From NCBI GenBank assembly GCA_013288235.1, contig JABDCF010000006.1:1-64000 (forward strand): a stretch of 64,000 bases of DNA, in the 5' to 3' direction. The stretch is from Bacteroidota bacterium. GTDB lineage: Bacteria; Bacteroidota; Bacteroidia; Sphingobacteriales; Sphingobacteriaceae. Shown here piece after piece: positions 54,337 to 63,008 of the stretch. Position 1 is the stretch's first letter, and each line of letters begins with the position of its first letter. The notes beneath the pieces are model-generated. The model was not told the DNA's origin. It ran no database searches and was given only the letters and a program-made list of their open reading frames with translations. A program made the position numbers and the translations under genes.

Positions 54337-55875
54337 TTATTTACTATGCCCGATAAACTGATCGGCCCATTTTATAAAATATTTAACATTAGGAGCATCG
54401 GTATGCCCGCCATCATGCTGGCGCCAGGCTAACTGGCCGTCGAGCAATCCGGTATTTACGAGGGGCATTTTTTCGGCACGGTAGTCATTAGATACGCCCA
54501 AATCTTTTGCGCCAAGCAATTTAAATACCGGGCCCGCAGCAACAGCAGCCATATAACTGCCCTGGTGGTCGAGCCATTTTGCATCGCCTTGTTCGGGTAC
54601 ACCATAGCTGATAAAAGTTAAACGGGGCGCGCATAATGCAATCAGTTCGTGTGCATCTGCTGGCAGGTCGTTGGCCGTTTTAGGGCCAAATGTGGCTTCC
54701 GACGCGCCATATTTCATAAAGTTTCCGGCCATCCAGTAATATTCGCCGCCGGTAAGGCTTTCTACAGCTTCGCCAAAGTTACGCCTGTGCAGCTTGGCGC
54801 CACCTTCGCCTGATGATCCAATCAGCCCCATTGCAAAACGGGGCTCGAACGCTAAAGTGACCAAAGCTGCTTTCCCGTACCGTGATACGCCCTCGATGCC
54901 CACATTTTTGGCGTCAACCATAGGTTCGTTGGCCTCCAGGTAATCCAACGCCCTTGCCGCTCCCCATGCCCAGGCACGTAATGCACCCCAGTCATCCGGC
55001 TTGCGCGGTTGGCCTTTGTTTACCAACCCGATGATGCCCCTTGTCAATCCTGCGCCGTTATCTGCCTGGATGCTGTTGGGCTCTATCAAAATATAACCCC
55101 ATCCATCGGCAATCAACTGTTGCGCCGTTGGCGGATCGCCGGGCCCATGCGGGGCAAAAGGATTGTAACCATAGTTTTGTGCGGCGATAGGGGTATATGC
55201 CGGGTAGCGGTCAAATATCTCCTTTAACTCGGGATGCGCTTTGATCAGCACATCTTTCATCGCATCATTTATTTTTTCAAGTTCTTCTTTTGAAGGCTGG
55301 GCCGGCGCAGGCAAGGCACTTGGCGCAAACATCATCAACAAAGGGACTGACTTTTTAGCGTTGGCGGGTATTACCAATGTTGCCTGTATATTAACATCAA
55401 TTAAAGGGTACGACGAATTATCAACATGGCCGATTAACTGTTTGGCAATAACCGGGGTGAAGCCCATAAACTCTTTATCGGTTATCTTTACCCTCCATGT
55501 AACTTTAGGCACATTATTAGGGACGCGGCCGTATATCTCACGCTCAAAATCTTCCACTATCTCCGGCCTGCGCAGTTTCCACCACATTTCGGGTGTTGTT
55601 ACTTTTTTGCCATTGTTAAGTGTGAGTACATCAGGTAAATTGGGGTAGGGGGTTGCCAGCGCTTCATCGTAATTGGCGTGGTTGGTGGCGTTGTTATCGC
55701 CGCTCGGCCCAGGGCGCAACGCCTTGATGCCAAGTTGTTTCATCATGTTGTTATGGTCTTGCTGCGCTGTAAAAGTTACGAGTGGGGGATAGGTGGCTGT
55801 ATCAACGGGCTTTTGCTGTGCAAAGGCGTAACTGGAAAATGCGAGTAGCAGGATCAATGGTTTATTGATTTTCAT
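54337..55875 (-). CDS. CE15 glucuronoyl esterase
   Basis: 512 residues with signal peptide (SYAFAQ-Q). Alpha/beta hydrolase of CE15 type: nucleophile S331 in EGVSRYGKAALV, conserved SSGEGGAKLHRRN with the acidic residue, and the catalytic His in QHDGGHTD near the C-terminus; the stretch ARALDYLEANEPMVDAKNVGIEG precedes the nucleophile. These enzymes cleave esters between 4-O-methyl-glucuronic acid of xylan and lignin. No partner xylanase is nearby. Own transcription unit. Confidence 0.87.
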   Translation of the reverse strand: MKINKPLILLLAFSSYAFAQQKPVDTATYPPLVTFTAQQDHNNMMKQLGIKALRPGPSGDNNATNHANYDEALATPYPNLPDVLTLNNGKKVTTPEMWWKLRRPEIVEDFEREIYGRVPNNVPKVTWRVKITDKEFMGFTPVIAKQLIGHVDNSSYPLIDVNIQATLVIPANAKKSVPLLMMFAPSALPAPAQPSKEELEKINDAMKDVLIKAHPELKEIFDRYPAYTPIAAQNYGYNPFAPHGPGDPPTAQQLIADGWGYILIEPNSIQADNGAGLTRGIIGLVNKGQPRKPDDWGALRAWAWGAARALDYLEANEPMVDAKNVGIEGVSRYGKAALVTLAFEPRFAMGLIGSSGEGGAKLHRRNFGEAVESLTGGEYYWMAGNFMKYGASEATFGPKTANDLPADAHELIALCAPRLTFISYGVPEQGDAKWLDHQGSYMAAVAAGPVFKLLGAKDLGVSNDYRAEKMPLVNTGLLDGQLAWRQHDGGHTDAPNVKYFIKWADQFIGHSK

Positions 55876-56024
55876 TATATGATTTAGTTGTTATCAGGTC
55901 AGAAAACGTCGTTGCCATGGGTGTTTCTGTTATATCATTGATTACTAACAAAGCTATTTATTTATTAGTTAAAATGCAATCGATTGCATAGAAATAAATA
56001 TGTTTGCAGGACTGATTTGCTTAA

Positions 56025-56186
56025 TTACTTTTGAACCCCAAAAAAACTGGCCTGCGCGCGGACATCCTTCATATTGATGAAGACACATTTGTAAACGGTA
56101 AATGGCTGCCCGGAAGATGGATGAATGAGGGCCGTCACCTGCGGATACCCGGGGGAATATCGGATACAGACGGTAAAATTGTATAG
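56025..56186 (+). pseudogene. C-terminal remnant of a GH35/DUF5597-like glycosidase
   Basis: In-frame stretch TGLRADILHIDEDTFVNGKW, then LPGRWMNEGRHLRIPGG and a TAG stop at 56184. It resembles the last ~50 residues of DUF5597-containing beta-galactosidase-like proteins (by memory, not searched). The frame is closed upstream by TAA at 56022, no start is present, so it is a leftover of a deleted gene. The rest of the 55876-56274 gap shows nothing else. Confidence 0.5.
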
Positions 56187-56274
56187 TTATTAATAGATGC
56201 GGGAATACTAATAAGGTTCCTCAAATATAGTTGACCGGGATTTGCAATTCACGGCCTAAACTAAGGTGCATTTA

Positions 56275-56547
56275 TTATTCTGCTGTCGTCGGGTCAATGG
56301 TTGTCATTACCTCGCTAACACTGTTCGCAGGGAAACCACCCTGACTGGCGTGCTCACGGATCATATCTTCATTGGGTGCAATATAAATGCAGTAAATTTT
56401 ATCAGCTGTTACGTAGCTGTTAACCCACTGGATCTGCGGGCCCATGTTTCTTAAAACCCCGCAGGATGTTTGTGAAATTGATTTTAGTTGGTCTGCAGAG
56501 AGCTTCCCAGCCCCGGGAATTTCCCTTTCAATTACATATTTAGGCAT
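56275..56547 (-). CDS. DUF4242-family small protein
   Basis: 90 residues: YVIEREIPGAGKLSADQLKSISQTSCGVLRNMG, IQWVNSYVTADKIYCIYIAPNEDMIREHASQGGFPANSVSEV. This is the DUF4242 pattern, a ferredoxin-like fold whose role is not established. No signal peptide, alone on its strand. Confidence 0.85.
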   Translation of the reverse strand: MPKYVIEREIPGAGKLSADQLKSISQTSCGVLRNMGPQIQWVNSYVTADKIYCIYIAPNEDMIREHASQGGFPANSVSEVMTTIDPTTAE

Positions 56548-56695
56548 GTTTTTAGGTTTAAAGGGTGAAATAAATCTTGAACTAACCTGATTATTAGCTT
56601 TTTATGTTAATCAAAGTTAAATCTTCTTTGCAATATTGCAACTGTTTGCTAACTATTTTTAATAGATTTCTTGGCTTGCGAGGCCATAAATGTTT

Positions 56696-57226
56696 TTACT
56701 GTGCCGGGCAATCCGGGAATATCCTGATCGTTTTGATATACCTGGCTTCATAGTATGGCGTATAAAAATCGGTCTCTACAACGCCTCTGTGTTTCCCGGA
56801 AGTGGAGTGGATAAAGCGCAACGGTTCGCAGGACGTGGAGGAGATGATACCCATATGTCCAACAATGCGGTTGGTGCTGTCGGTGCCGGTAAACAGGATT
56901 ATGTCACCTGGTTTAGCCTGTTGCAACGGTATTGGGTGTTCAACGGGTGTGAAATCTAAGGACGTTCGCGGCACCATAATTCCAAAGTGGTTAAATACGT
57001 AGGTCACAAAACCCGAACAATCGAAACCTTCCTTAGGGTCGATGGAGCCATATTTGTAAGGCGTGCCGGTTAGCGAGCAGGCGAAGTTTACCAGCTCATC
57101 CGGGTTTGTTTTCCCGGTTTTAATATGGGTAATATGCTCTGCTTCATAGGGCGCCAACGGTTTATTATGCCGGCACGAAATGCATATCAGCAGGCTGAGC
57201 AGGATGTATTTACAACGGATATTCAT
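56696..57226 (-). CDS. NlpC/P60 cell-wall peptidase lipoprotein
   Basis: 176 residues. Lipoprotein signal ending LICISCRHN. NlpC/P60 domain about 45-170: the catalytic Cys in GFDCSGFVTYVF, then RTSLDF, PGDIILFTG, His in VGHMGIIS and a polar third residue His in FIHSTSG. Hydrolyses gamma-D-Glu-diamino-acid bonds of peptidoglycan; a tethered envelope enzyme. Single gene, diverging from the LytS/LytTR pair. Confidence 0.9.
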   Translation of the reverse strand: MNIRCKYILLSLLICISCRHNKPLAPYEAEHITHIKTGKTNPDELVNFACSLTGTPYKYGSIDPKEGFDCSGFVTYVFNHFGIMVPRTSLDFTPVEHPIPLQQAKPGDIILFTGTDSTNRIVGHMGIISSTSCEPLRFIHSTSGKHRGVVETDFYTPYYEARYIKTIRIFPDCPAQ

Positions 57227-57380
57227 GGCACACTGTAGGTTACAAACAGCGGGCTAAAGTGTTTCGATCGGTGCGGGGTTATCGCCACATTTATCTTTTT
57301 TATCTACACATTTATCCTTCCTGTCTGCACCGGGCAATCTTTACAGCCCCTATTGCTATCTTTGGGTATCGATCCGGTCA

Positions 57381-58403
57381 ATGGCAATTAAATTAAATAC
57401 AAAATACATCACCATCTTATTGCATATCGCAGTGTGGTGTATACTGCTTGTATTGCCGCATTTTTTTATCCCGGGAGGCAGCAGGGATGTCACACGCGGT
57501 TTTCTTCCGGGTTCATTTTTTATTATTACCAATATTTATCATGTCGGTTTATTTTACTTTACCGCCTTTGTTCTTTATCCCTTGTTTTTTAATAAAAAAA
57601 ACTGGTGGCTCTTTATATTGTCTATCGGGGCTATCATCGTCGGATCATTTTACTTAAAGCTATTTATAGCACGGAATTGGTACCCTGACGTTATTCTGCA
57701 TGGGTGGGCCAACCTGCTCCTCTTTTTTCCAACACTTATTTTTCTTGTGGTAAGCATCATATACCGGCTTATAATCGATAAAATAGAGAATGATAAAAGG
57801 CAGAAAGAAATTATCGCCGAGCAGTTGTCCATCAAATTAAAATTTTTACGATCACAGATCAATCCTCATTTTATTTTCAATGTACTTGCCAACCTGGTTT
57901 CTTTAGCAAGGAAACGATCTGAGCAAATGGAACCGGCACTGATTATGCTATCGGATTTAATGCGATATATGTTGTATGAATCTGATGAGAAAAGAGTAAC
58001 CCTTTCAGCGGAGATCGATTATTTGAAAAGTTATATCGAACTGCAAAAATTAAGGTTTGGCAACGATATGAAAATAAGCATAGATATGGATTTGCCCCCA
58101 ACACAATTGGAATTCAGCATTGAGCCAATGCTGCTGATTCCGTTTGTAGAGAACGCATTTAAGCATGGTATGGGTGTTGATGATCCCTTTATCGAAATAA
58201 AATTACAGGTTAATAATGGCCGGCTTGAATTTGATGTAAAAAATAAATTTACAGATTTGGACGAAAGCAAAGATGAACGGGCGGGCATAGGATTGGAAAA
58301 TGTACGGTCAAGATTGACGCTTTTATATCCAAAAGAACATGAGCTTGTAATCAAAAAAGTAAATAATTTGTTTCATGTTCAATTAACCCTGCAATTAAAA
58401 TGA
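57381..58403 (+). CDS. LytS-type sensor histidine kinase
   Basis: 340 residues. Four transmembrane helices in about 1-140 and a short coiled coil. His-kinase block with H163 in INPHFIFNVLANLVSLA, then ELMRYMLYE-like region (DLMRYMLYES) and the ATPase box PFVENAFKHGMG and GIGLENVRSRL. The PF06580 type partner of LytTR regulators. TATCTTTG at 57357 is a possible -7 box. Overlaps the regulator gene by 4 bp (ATGA). Confidence 0.92.
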   Translation: MAIKLNTKYITILLHIAVWCILLVLPHFFIPGGSRDVTRGFLPGSFFIITNIYHVGLFYFTAFVLYPLFFNKKNWWLFILSIGAIIVGSFYLKLFIARNWYPDVILHGWANLLLFFPTLIFLVVSIIYRLIIDKIENDKRQKEIIAEQLSIKLKFLRSQINPHFIFNVLANLVSLARKRSEQMEPALIMLSDLMRYMLYESDEKRVTLSAEIDYLKSYIELQKLRFGNDMKISIDMDLPPTQLEFSIEPMLLIPFVENAFKHGMGVDDPFIEIKLQVNNGRLEFDVKNKFTDLDESKDERAGIGLENVRSRLTLLYPKEHELVIKKVNNLFHVQLTLQLK

Positions 58404-59095
58404 TGAATTGTATTGCTGTTGACGATGAAAAGCTGGTGCTTGACCTGTTGGTTGATAATATAAGCCAGGTGCCTTACCTGCACCTGGTAAAGGCATGCAA
58501 AAATGCCATGGAAGCCATTGAAGTACTGCAACACGAAAAAATCGACCTGCTTTTTTTGGATATACAAATGCCAAAACTTAGCGGGCTCCAGCTTATACAA
58601 ACACTACAGCACCCACCAATGATCATCCTGGTGACCGCTTATGAAAAATATGCCCTGGAAGGTTATGACCTGAATGTAGTAGACTATTTGCTTAAGCCGG
58701 TTTCGTTCGAAAGGTTTTTAAAAGCATGTAATAAAGCGAAAGAACTATTTGATTTGAAGAATGAAACAACCACAGAACAAGCCTCCGGCCACTTGTTCGT
58801 GAATGTGGAATATACCCTGGTAAAAATTTCATTTTCGGATATCCTTTTTGTAGAGGGATTGAAAGATTACCTTAAAATACACCTGGCCTCATCACCAAAA
58901 GCGGTACTTACCAAAATGAGCCTGAAAGCGATGGAGGAAAAATTGCCGGCCGGGAAATTTATCCGTGTACATAAGTCTTTTATTGTTGCGATGGACAGGG
59001 TAACCATTATTAAAAGAGATTTTGTATGCATTGGAAGCCAGGAAGTTCCGGTGAGTGATTTTTACAAAGAAAATTTATCACGGCTCACTAAATAA
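58400..59095 (+). CDS. LytTR-family response regulator
   Basis: 231 residues. Receiver with D54 in LLFLDIQMPKLSG and conserved Lys in YLLKPVSFERF, then LytTR DNA-binding domain (about 130-230): FVNVEYTLVKISFSDILFVEGLKDYLKIHL, MSLKAMEEKLPAGKFIRVHKSFIVA. It would bind paired repeats upstream of its targets; neighbouring genes after it are candidates. Confidence 0.93.
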   Translation: MMNCIAVDDEKLVLDLLVDNISQVPYLHLVKACKNAMEAIEVLQHEKIDLLFLDIQMPKLSGLQLIQTLQHPPMIILVTAYEKYALEGYDLNVVDYLLKPVSFERFLKACNKAKELFDLKNETTTEQASGHLFVNVEYTLVKISFSDILFVEGLKDYLKIHLASSPKAVLTKMSLKAMEEKLPAGKFIRVHKSFIVAMDRVTIIKRDFVCIGSQEVPVSDFYKENLSRLTK

Positions 59096-59369
59096 GTTCT
59101 CTCGTTCGGCTCAATTTCCCTGAATTCATGAGTTTTTAAGGCTTCGGGCATTGCCAAAAAAGCCCCGGTCTTCATCTTTCGGGCATTGGTCGAAACAAAT
59201 ACCCATCCTGTCTACTCTCCAATTTTCGTATTAATAATCGCGATAATTTGGTACTAACAAAGGGTTCAGAAACCACTTTCAAAAATCAGGAGTGATTAAA
59301 TTTTCTGTAACCAATTAAGTGATCGTGTGGCCGTATTAACTAAAGGTTTAAAAATTAAAATTTAACAAA

Positions 59370-59741
59370 ATGAAAAAGTCAATAAAATTAAAAGCAATAC
59401 TCTTATTGGTAAGTGTATGCACAATTATGATAGGCGCCCAGGCAAAACCAATCAACCCAAATCCTCCGGCAAAAAATGTGGTCAATTTTTCTTTATTGCA
59501 ATCAAATGGCGGCGTTGGTGTGAAGGTAGAAAAAAACACCCCCGGTAAAGTAGTTGTAATAATTTCGGATGAATATGGAAATGTGATGTTAAAGCAAGTC
59601 CTGTCAACCGGCAAAGAATTGGAGAAAGATTATATTTTAAATAGACTGGATAACGGCGATTATACTATCAACGTTACGTCGGACAAAAAGGTGATAGAAA
59701 AAAACATCAGGGTTTTTGACGGACAATGCAGGATCCTGTAA
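59370..59741 (+). CDS. Small secreted beta-sandwich protein
   Basis: 123 residues with signal peptide (MIGAQAKP). Mature part resembles a beta-sandwich: VNFSLLQSNGGVGVKVEKNTPGKVVVIISDEYGNVML, LDNGDYTINVTSDKKVIEKNIRV. The strand pattern recalls a C-terminal Por/T9SS-like or DUF3244-like domain but it stands alone, so not called as a sorting signal. Could be a LytTR target. The 274-bp gap before it (59096-59369) shows no gene. Confidence 0.7.
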   Translation: MKKSIKLKAILLLVSVCTIMIGAQAKPINPNPPAKNVVNFSLLQSNGGVGVKVEKNTPGKVVVIISDEYGNVMLKQVLSTGKELEKDYILNRLDNGDYTINVTSDKKVIEKNIRVFDGQCRIL

Positions 59742-59804
59742 TAGCATGGGTCATAAGATCAATTGGAAACTTAATAGGATAAATTAATATAACTGAATAA
59801 AATC

Positions 59805-60176
59805 ATGAAAGAAAGAGTTTCATTATCTCCTGCCGGTAAATTGATGGCAATAGGCTTAATTACTGCGGCTGCAGGAGTGACAATTCAAATTGCATCAGGT
59901 CATCATTATCCAAAGGTGCCGCCCGTATTTTTTATCCTGCTGATACCTGCAGCGCTGTTAATGTTCGGGCGCTGGCGCTGGACTTCGATAGTTATCGCTG
60001 TTGCGGGATTATTTCTCGTTTTAGGGCTTATTGCAAGCGGGGCCTACGTACGTTTGTTTAGTACAGTAAACTTTGGCGATTTTGCTGGCTTGTGGATACA
60101 AACAATTGGCGATTTCATAGCTACCATGGCCGCCATAATTGCTATTATTCAAAACTATTTTATCCGCACTGCATGA
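59805..60176 (+). CDS. Four-helix membrane protein
   Basis: 123 residues with about four hydrophobic helices (LMAIGLITAAAGVTIQIA, FFILLIPAALLMFG, SIVIAVAGLFLVLGLIA, IATMAAIIAIIQNYF). No recognised family. Its stop overlaps the next start by ATGA, so it is translated with the DUF2306 protein. Confidence 0.75.
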   Translation: MKERVSLSPAGKLMAIGLITAAAGVTIQIASGHHYPKVPPVFFILLIPAALLMFGRWRWTSIVIAVAGLFLVLGLIASGAYVRLFSTVNFGDFAGLWIQTIGDFIATMAAIIAIIQNYFIRTA

Positions 60177-60844
60177 CAACAGTAAAAGTACTGGCCGGGC
60201 TTATGCGGGCTATCACTGTAATTGTAGTTATGCTGGTACTTATTGCACTTGTGGTTGCAACGAGGCGTGCATTGAGCCTTGCGGGTGTTATAAAGACTTA
60301 TGTAAACCCGAGGTTTGGCGCTTTTGACAAAGGTTTTGGCATTCGTCCTGTTTTAACTTTTGTTCATATCGTCCCCGGAACGTTATTTGTAATACTGGCG
60401 CCGTTGCAATTTATACCGAAAATTCGCTCACACTACCTTTGGTTTCACCGATGGTCAGGACTTTTTTTGGTGGTCTTAGGGCTGATTATTGGCGTTTCAG
60501 CTTTAATTATGAGCTTTACAATGGCCATAGGCGGTGCAAATGAAACAGCGGCGACTACTGTCTTTGCCGTTCTCTTTTTGGTTTCGCTTTGCAAAGGTTT
60601 CTATCACATCCGCAGGCATGAAGCAGCGCTTCACCGCGAATGGATGATCCGGATGTTTGCAATTGGCCTGGCAATTGCCACCGTGCGCCCTATTGTTGGG
60701 ATGTTCTTTGCCTTTTCTAAACTGTCCCCGCATGAATTTTTTGGCATAGCGTTTTGGCTTGGCTTCACCATTCAGCTTTTGGTGGCTGAAGTTTGGATAA
60801 ATTATACCCGAAAGCCCCCCAGCAACGCTGAAAGGCTTTTGTGA
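60173..60844 (+). CDS. DUF2306 membrane protein
   Basis: 223 residues from M at 60173 (the ATGA overlap with the upstream stop decides against a longer start at 60092). About six TM helices; FHRWSGLFLVVLGL, RRHEAALHREWMIRMFAIGLAIAT and FVHIVPGTLFVILAPLQF are typical of DUF2306. His residues in helices hint at haem or metal binding, unproven. The last residues (KPPSNAERLL) are encoded by a copy of the tRNA-Lys downstream sequence, so the end of the gene has been altered by integration or recombination. Confidence 0.82.
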   Translation: MTTVKVLAGLMRAITVIVVMLVLIALVVATRRALSLAGVIKTYVNPRFGAFDKGFGIRPVLTFVHIVPGTLFVILAPLQFIPKIRSHYLWFHRWSGLFLVVLGLIIGVSALIMSFTMAIGGANETAATTVFAVLFLVSLCKGFYHIRRHEAALHREWMIRMFAIGLAIATVRPIVGMFFAFSKLSPHEFFGIAFWLGFTIQLLVAEVWINYTRKPPSNAERLL

Positions 60845-60868
60845 CCTGAGAGAGGAGCGATCTCTTTT
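60811..60868. repeat. Copy A of tRNA-Lys 3'-end/terminator sequence
   Basis: AAAGCCCCCCAGC, CGCTGAAAGGCTTTTGTGACC and TGAGAGAGGAGCGATC on the plus strand match the terminator and the last ~30 bases of the tRNA-Lys at 62900 with few mismatches. Retains part of the T arm. Likely an old integration junction. Confidence 0.7.
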
Positions 60869-61302
60869 TATTTAATGAGCTTCTTCAAATCGGCAGTTGT
60901 TATGATAATATCAACTCCTTTTTTAGCTAAACCTTTGGATAGTACTTTATCGCCTGTCCATAATTTCGCGTTAAGTTCAATCCCGAGCGCTATAAATGGG
61001 GTATCGTCTTCATCAATATCTTTTGTCCAGGCAAAAGCCCGAATCCATGATGCGTCACTGATCGATTCTTCCGGAACAAAATTTATTGCTGATAATACCA
61101 ATTCTTCGATATCAGACAATGTTTTTGAGTCAAGCCTGGAGTAAGCTTTTATTTTCGGGGCGTATCTTTTTTATTCTTCCTTAAGAAGTTCGGATGCAAA
61201 GAACGTAAACTCATCCTGTATATTCATCAAAATTTCGCCAATGGCAGAATGGGGATTTAACAGCGTACTAAATACAATGTTAGTATCAACGATTAAATTC
61301 AC
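60868..61302 (-). pseudogene. PIN-domain toxin interrupted by an in-frame stop
   Basis: From GTG at 61302, overlapping the antitoxin stop by GTGA, the frame reads NLIVDTNIVFSTLLNP, then FASELLKEE, a TAA (codon 44, 61171-61173), and continues without shift KRYAPKIKAYSRLDSK, DEDDTPFIALGIELNAKLWTGDKVL to the stop at 60868. Catalytic acids of PIN nucleases (D in VDTN, D in DDTPF, D in TGDK) are all present, so one nonsense change has probably disabled an RNase toxin. Length 144 codons is normal. A sequencing error is the other explanation. Confidence 0.8.
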
Positions 61303-61502
61303 TTGATGAATTTTGCTTTATTTTCGGCCCACCAACGCTTTTTAGACTCGTCAGCGAGTTTATTGGCCTGTTCCTCAGTACCCTCACTTTTTCTGATGGC
61401 TTCCTTGTATTTAAAGTATTTAACTATTCGCTGAAATCCGGTCGTGTCGATATCTGCCGGCAAGCGGAATATGATTTCGTCATTTGTTTTCTCAATCACC
61501 AT
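61299..61502 (-). CDS. Antitoxin of PIN-toxin module
   Basis: 67 residues: MVIEKTNDEIIFRLPADIDT, then IVKYFKYKEAIRKSEGTEEQANKLADESKKRWWAENKAKFIK. Strand at the N-terminus, helices with Lys/Glu after, as in Bacteroidota antitoxins located just before PIN toxins. The stop overlaps the toxin GTG by 4 bp. Would repress its own operon and bind the toxin. Confidence 0.78.
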   Translation of the reverse strand: MVIEKTNDEIIFRLPADIDTTGFQRIVKYFKYKEAIRKSEGTEEQANKLADESKKRWWAENKAKFIK

Positions 61503-61535
61503 ATAACAAAAATACTAAACTATTGCGACAAACAA

Positions 61536-61580
61536 AAAAGCCCCCCAGTAACGCTGAAAGGCTTTTCGTGACCCCAAAAG
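61536..61580. repeat. Copy B of tRNA-Lys 3'-end/terminator sequence
   Basis: AAAAAGCCCCCCAGTAACGC, then TGAAAGGCTTTTCGTGACCCC match the same element; only the terminator hairpin and the last five or so tRNA bases are kept. It lies between the antitoxin module and the HNH gene. Confidence 0.7.
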
Positions 61581-61736
61581 TACATATGTCGAACTCTTTT
61601 ATTGAGGATTGTAAGAGGATTGTGGCGTTGAAATCCTTAAGGTAGCATTATGATTTATTTTATTAAGTTTATGTTATTGTTCTTTTAGGTATTAATGCAT
61701 AAGTTAGCTAATAATACCAATTGTAGATTCTGATAA

Positions 61737-62849
61737 ATGAGTATTTCAACATTTAATGCATTAATTGCTAGAGGGGTAGATAGTAATAAAGCTAACCAAC
61801 TTCTTAGCATCGGACACAACTTAACAACCCTAAAACAACTCTCAGTAGAAGATTTAAGAAAATTAAATCTTAGGGATACATTTATAGAAACGATACAAAA
61901 GGAAAATCGCCCCCCTATACCTCCTGAAACAGTTATTACTCTTTTATATAAATCAAAAAGAACATGTTGTATTTGTCGCGACAACTCAAGGTCAATAATT
62001 ATTCATCATATTGAAGAATGGCATATTTCTAAAGATCATTCAGAAAATAATCTTGTAGTCCTTTGTCTTCAACATCACGATGAGGCACACACTCAAAAAG
62101 ATCTAAGTCAAAACTTATCTAAAAGCCAATTACTCGCTTTTAAAGAAAAATGGATTTCATATGTTCAAACTGATGATGCAAAGGTGGTACTTGGCCTTAT
62201 GCAATATTATTCTAGATGGGACTATATAAATATAAAGCGTGTGTTTGAATTATTTATTAATCAACGAATTATGTATAATGACATTGAATCTTATTTAACA
62301 TTGTTGAACTTGAATATTTTGGATCAGCGTGGTATCCCTCATCCAATACAAGAATGGAAAATTCCGGAAAAACCGGAATGGCACTTATGCGATTTTGGAA
62401 GTGGAATATATTATATGCACTATTTAAAAACAATTATCGAACGAATTGTTGAGAAATTACCTTTAATCGATCTGACAAATAATCTCAGTATATCTTTTAT
62501 AAAATCAATAGTCAACCCCGGTTCGATTATTACGGCTCAACTTGGATTTTATTTTTCAGATATCGACAAATTTGAACGCTCACAGCAGCAATTAAGAAAA
62601 GCTCATTATAAAGGAAATTCAATAAAAATAGAATTTGTTTTTAATGCCTGGGAATGCACTAGTTCATCAGGACGTTTTGACGCATTATCAGGGCATAAAG
62701 TAGCAGTCCCCATTCTTTTTGTTAGAAGTGTACTAGAAGACGAGGAAAATAATTTAGTAATAAGTGGTTCTTGTTTGGCGATTGGAACTTGGTTTGAAAA
62801 TCACAGACAAAAAGACGATATAGCAATAAGCAATGAAAATATTGATTAA
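61737..62849 (+). CDS. HNH-nuclease-domain protein of unknown type
   Basis: 370 residues. N-terminal helical segment (about 5-55; DSNKANQLLSIGHNLTTLKQLSVEDLRKLNL) resembling a helix-hairpin-helix domain, then HNH nuclease motif about 78-125: TCCICRDNSRSIIIHHIEEW (H90, H91), NNLVVLCLQHHDEAHT. Cys pairs may bind zinc. The remaining ~240 residues have no recognised domain (RWDYINIKRVFELF, EWHLCDFGSGIYYMHYL). Very A/T-rich compared with its neighbours. It is a lone gene between tRNA-Lys copies B and C, typical of an acquired gene; a defence or conflict role is possible but not shown. Confidence 0.8.
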   Translation: MSISTFNALIARGVDSNKANQLLSIGHNLTTLKQLSVEDLRKLNLRDTFIETIQKENRPPIPPETVITLLYKSKRTCCICRDNSRSIIIHHIEEWHISKDHSENNLVVLCLQHHDEAHTQKDLSQNLSKSQLLAFKEKWISYVQTDDAKVVLGLMQYYSRWDYINIKRVFELFINQRIMYNDIESYLTLLNLNILDQRGIPHPIQEWKIPEKPEWHLCDFGSGIYYMHYLKTIIERIVEKLPLIDLTNNLSISFIKSIVNPGSIITAQLGFYFSDIDKFERSQQQLRKAHYKGNSIKIEFVFNAWECTSSSGRFDALSGHKVAVPILFVRSVLEDEENNLVISGSCLAIGTWFENHRQKDDIAISNENID

Positions 62850-62866
62850 CCCTGCATTTAAATTAT

Positions 62867-62898
62867 AAAAGCCCCTCAACTCTCGCTGAAAGGCTTTT
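62867..62898 (-). terminator. tRNA-Lys terminator
   Basis: AAAAGCC (62867-62873) and GGCTTTT (62892-62898) form a 7-bp stem with an 18-nt loop, one base after the tRNA 3' end on the minus strand. A short T tract (TTTT in the stem, then TTATAATTT) follows. Confidence 0.7.
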
Positions 62899-62899
62899 G

Positions 62900-62972
62900 T
62901 GACCTGGGAGAGGATCGAACTCTCGACCCACTGATTAAGAGTCAGTTGCTCTACCGGCTGAGCTACCAAGTC
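62900..62972 (-). tRNA. tRNA-Lys (CTT)
   Basis: 73 nt without encoded CCA. Acceptor GACTTGG pairs with CCAGGTC (one G-U pair), D arm GCTC/GAGC, anticodon stem ACTGA/TCAGT with loop CTCTTAA (anticodon CTT), T arm GAGAG/CTCTC with TTCGATC loop; discriminator A. Fully canonical cloverleaf. Confidence 0.97.
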
Positions 62973-63008
62973 ATATTGTTTTTACCGGGCTGCAAATAAA
63001 CGGATTTT

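Noticed and set aside
60092-60172. Longer N-terminus for the DUF2306 protein
   Set aside because: The extra 27 residues overlap the upstream gene out of frame and are Cys/His/Tyr-rich without membrane character; the ATGA overlap at 60173 is the natural start.
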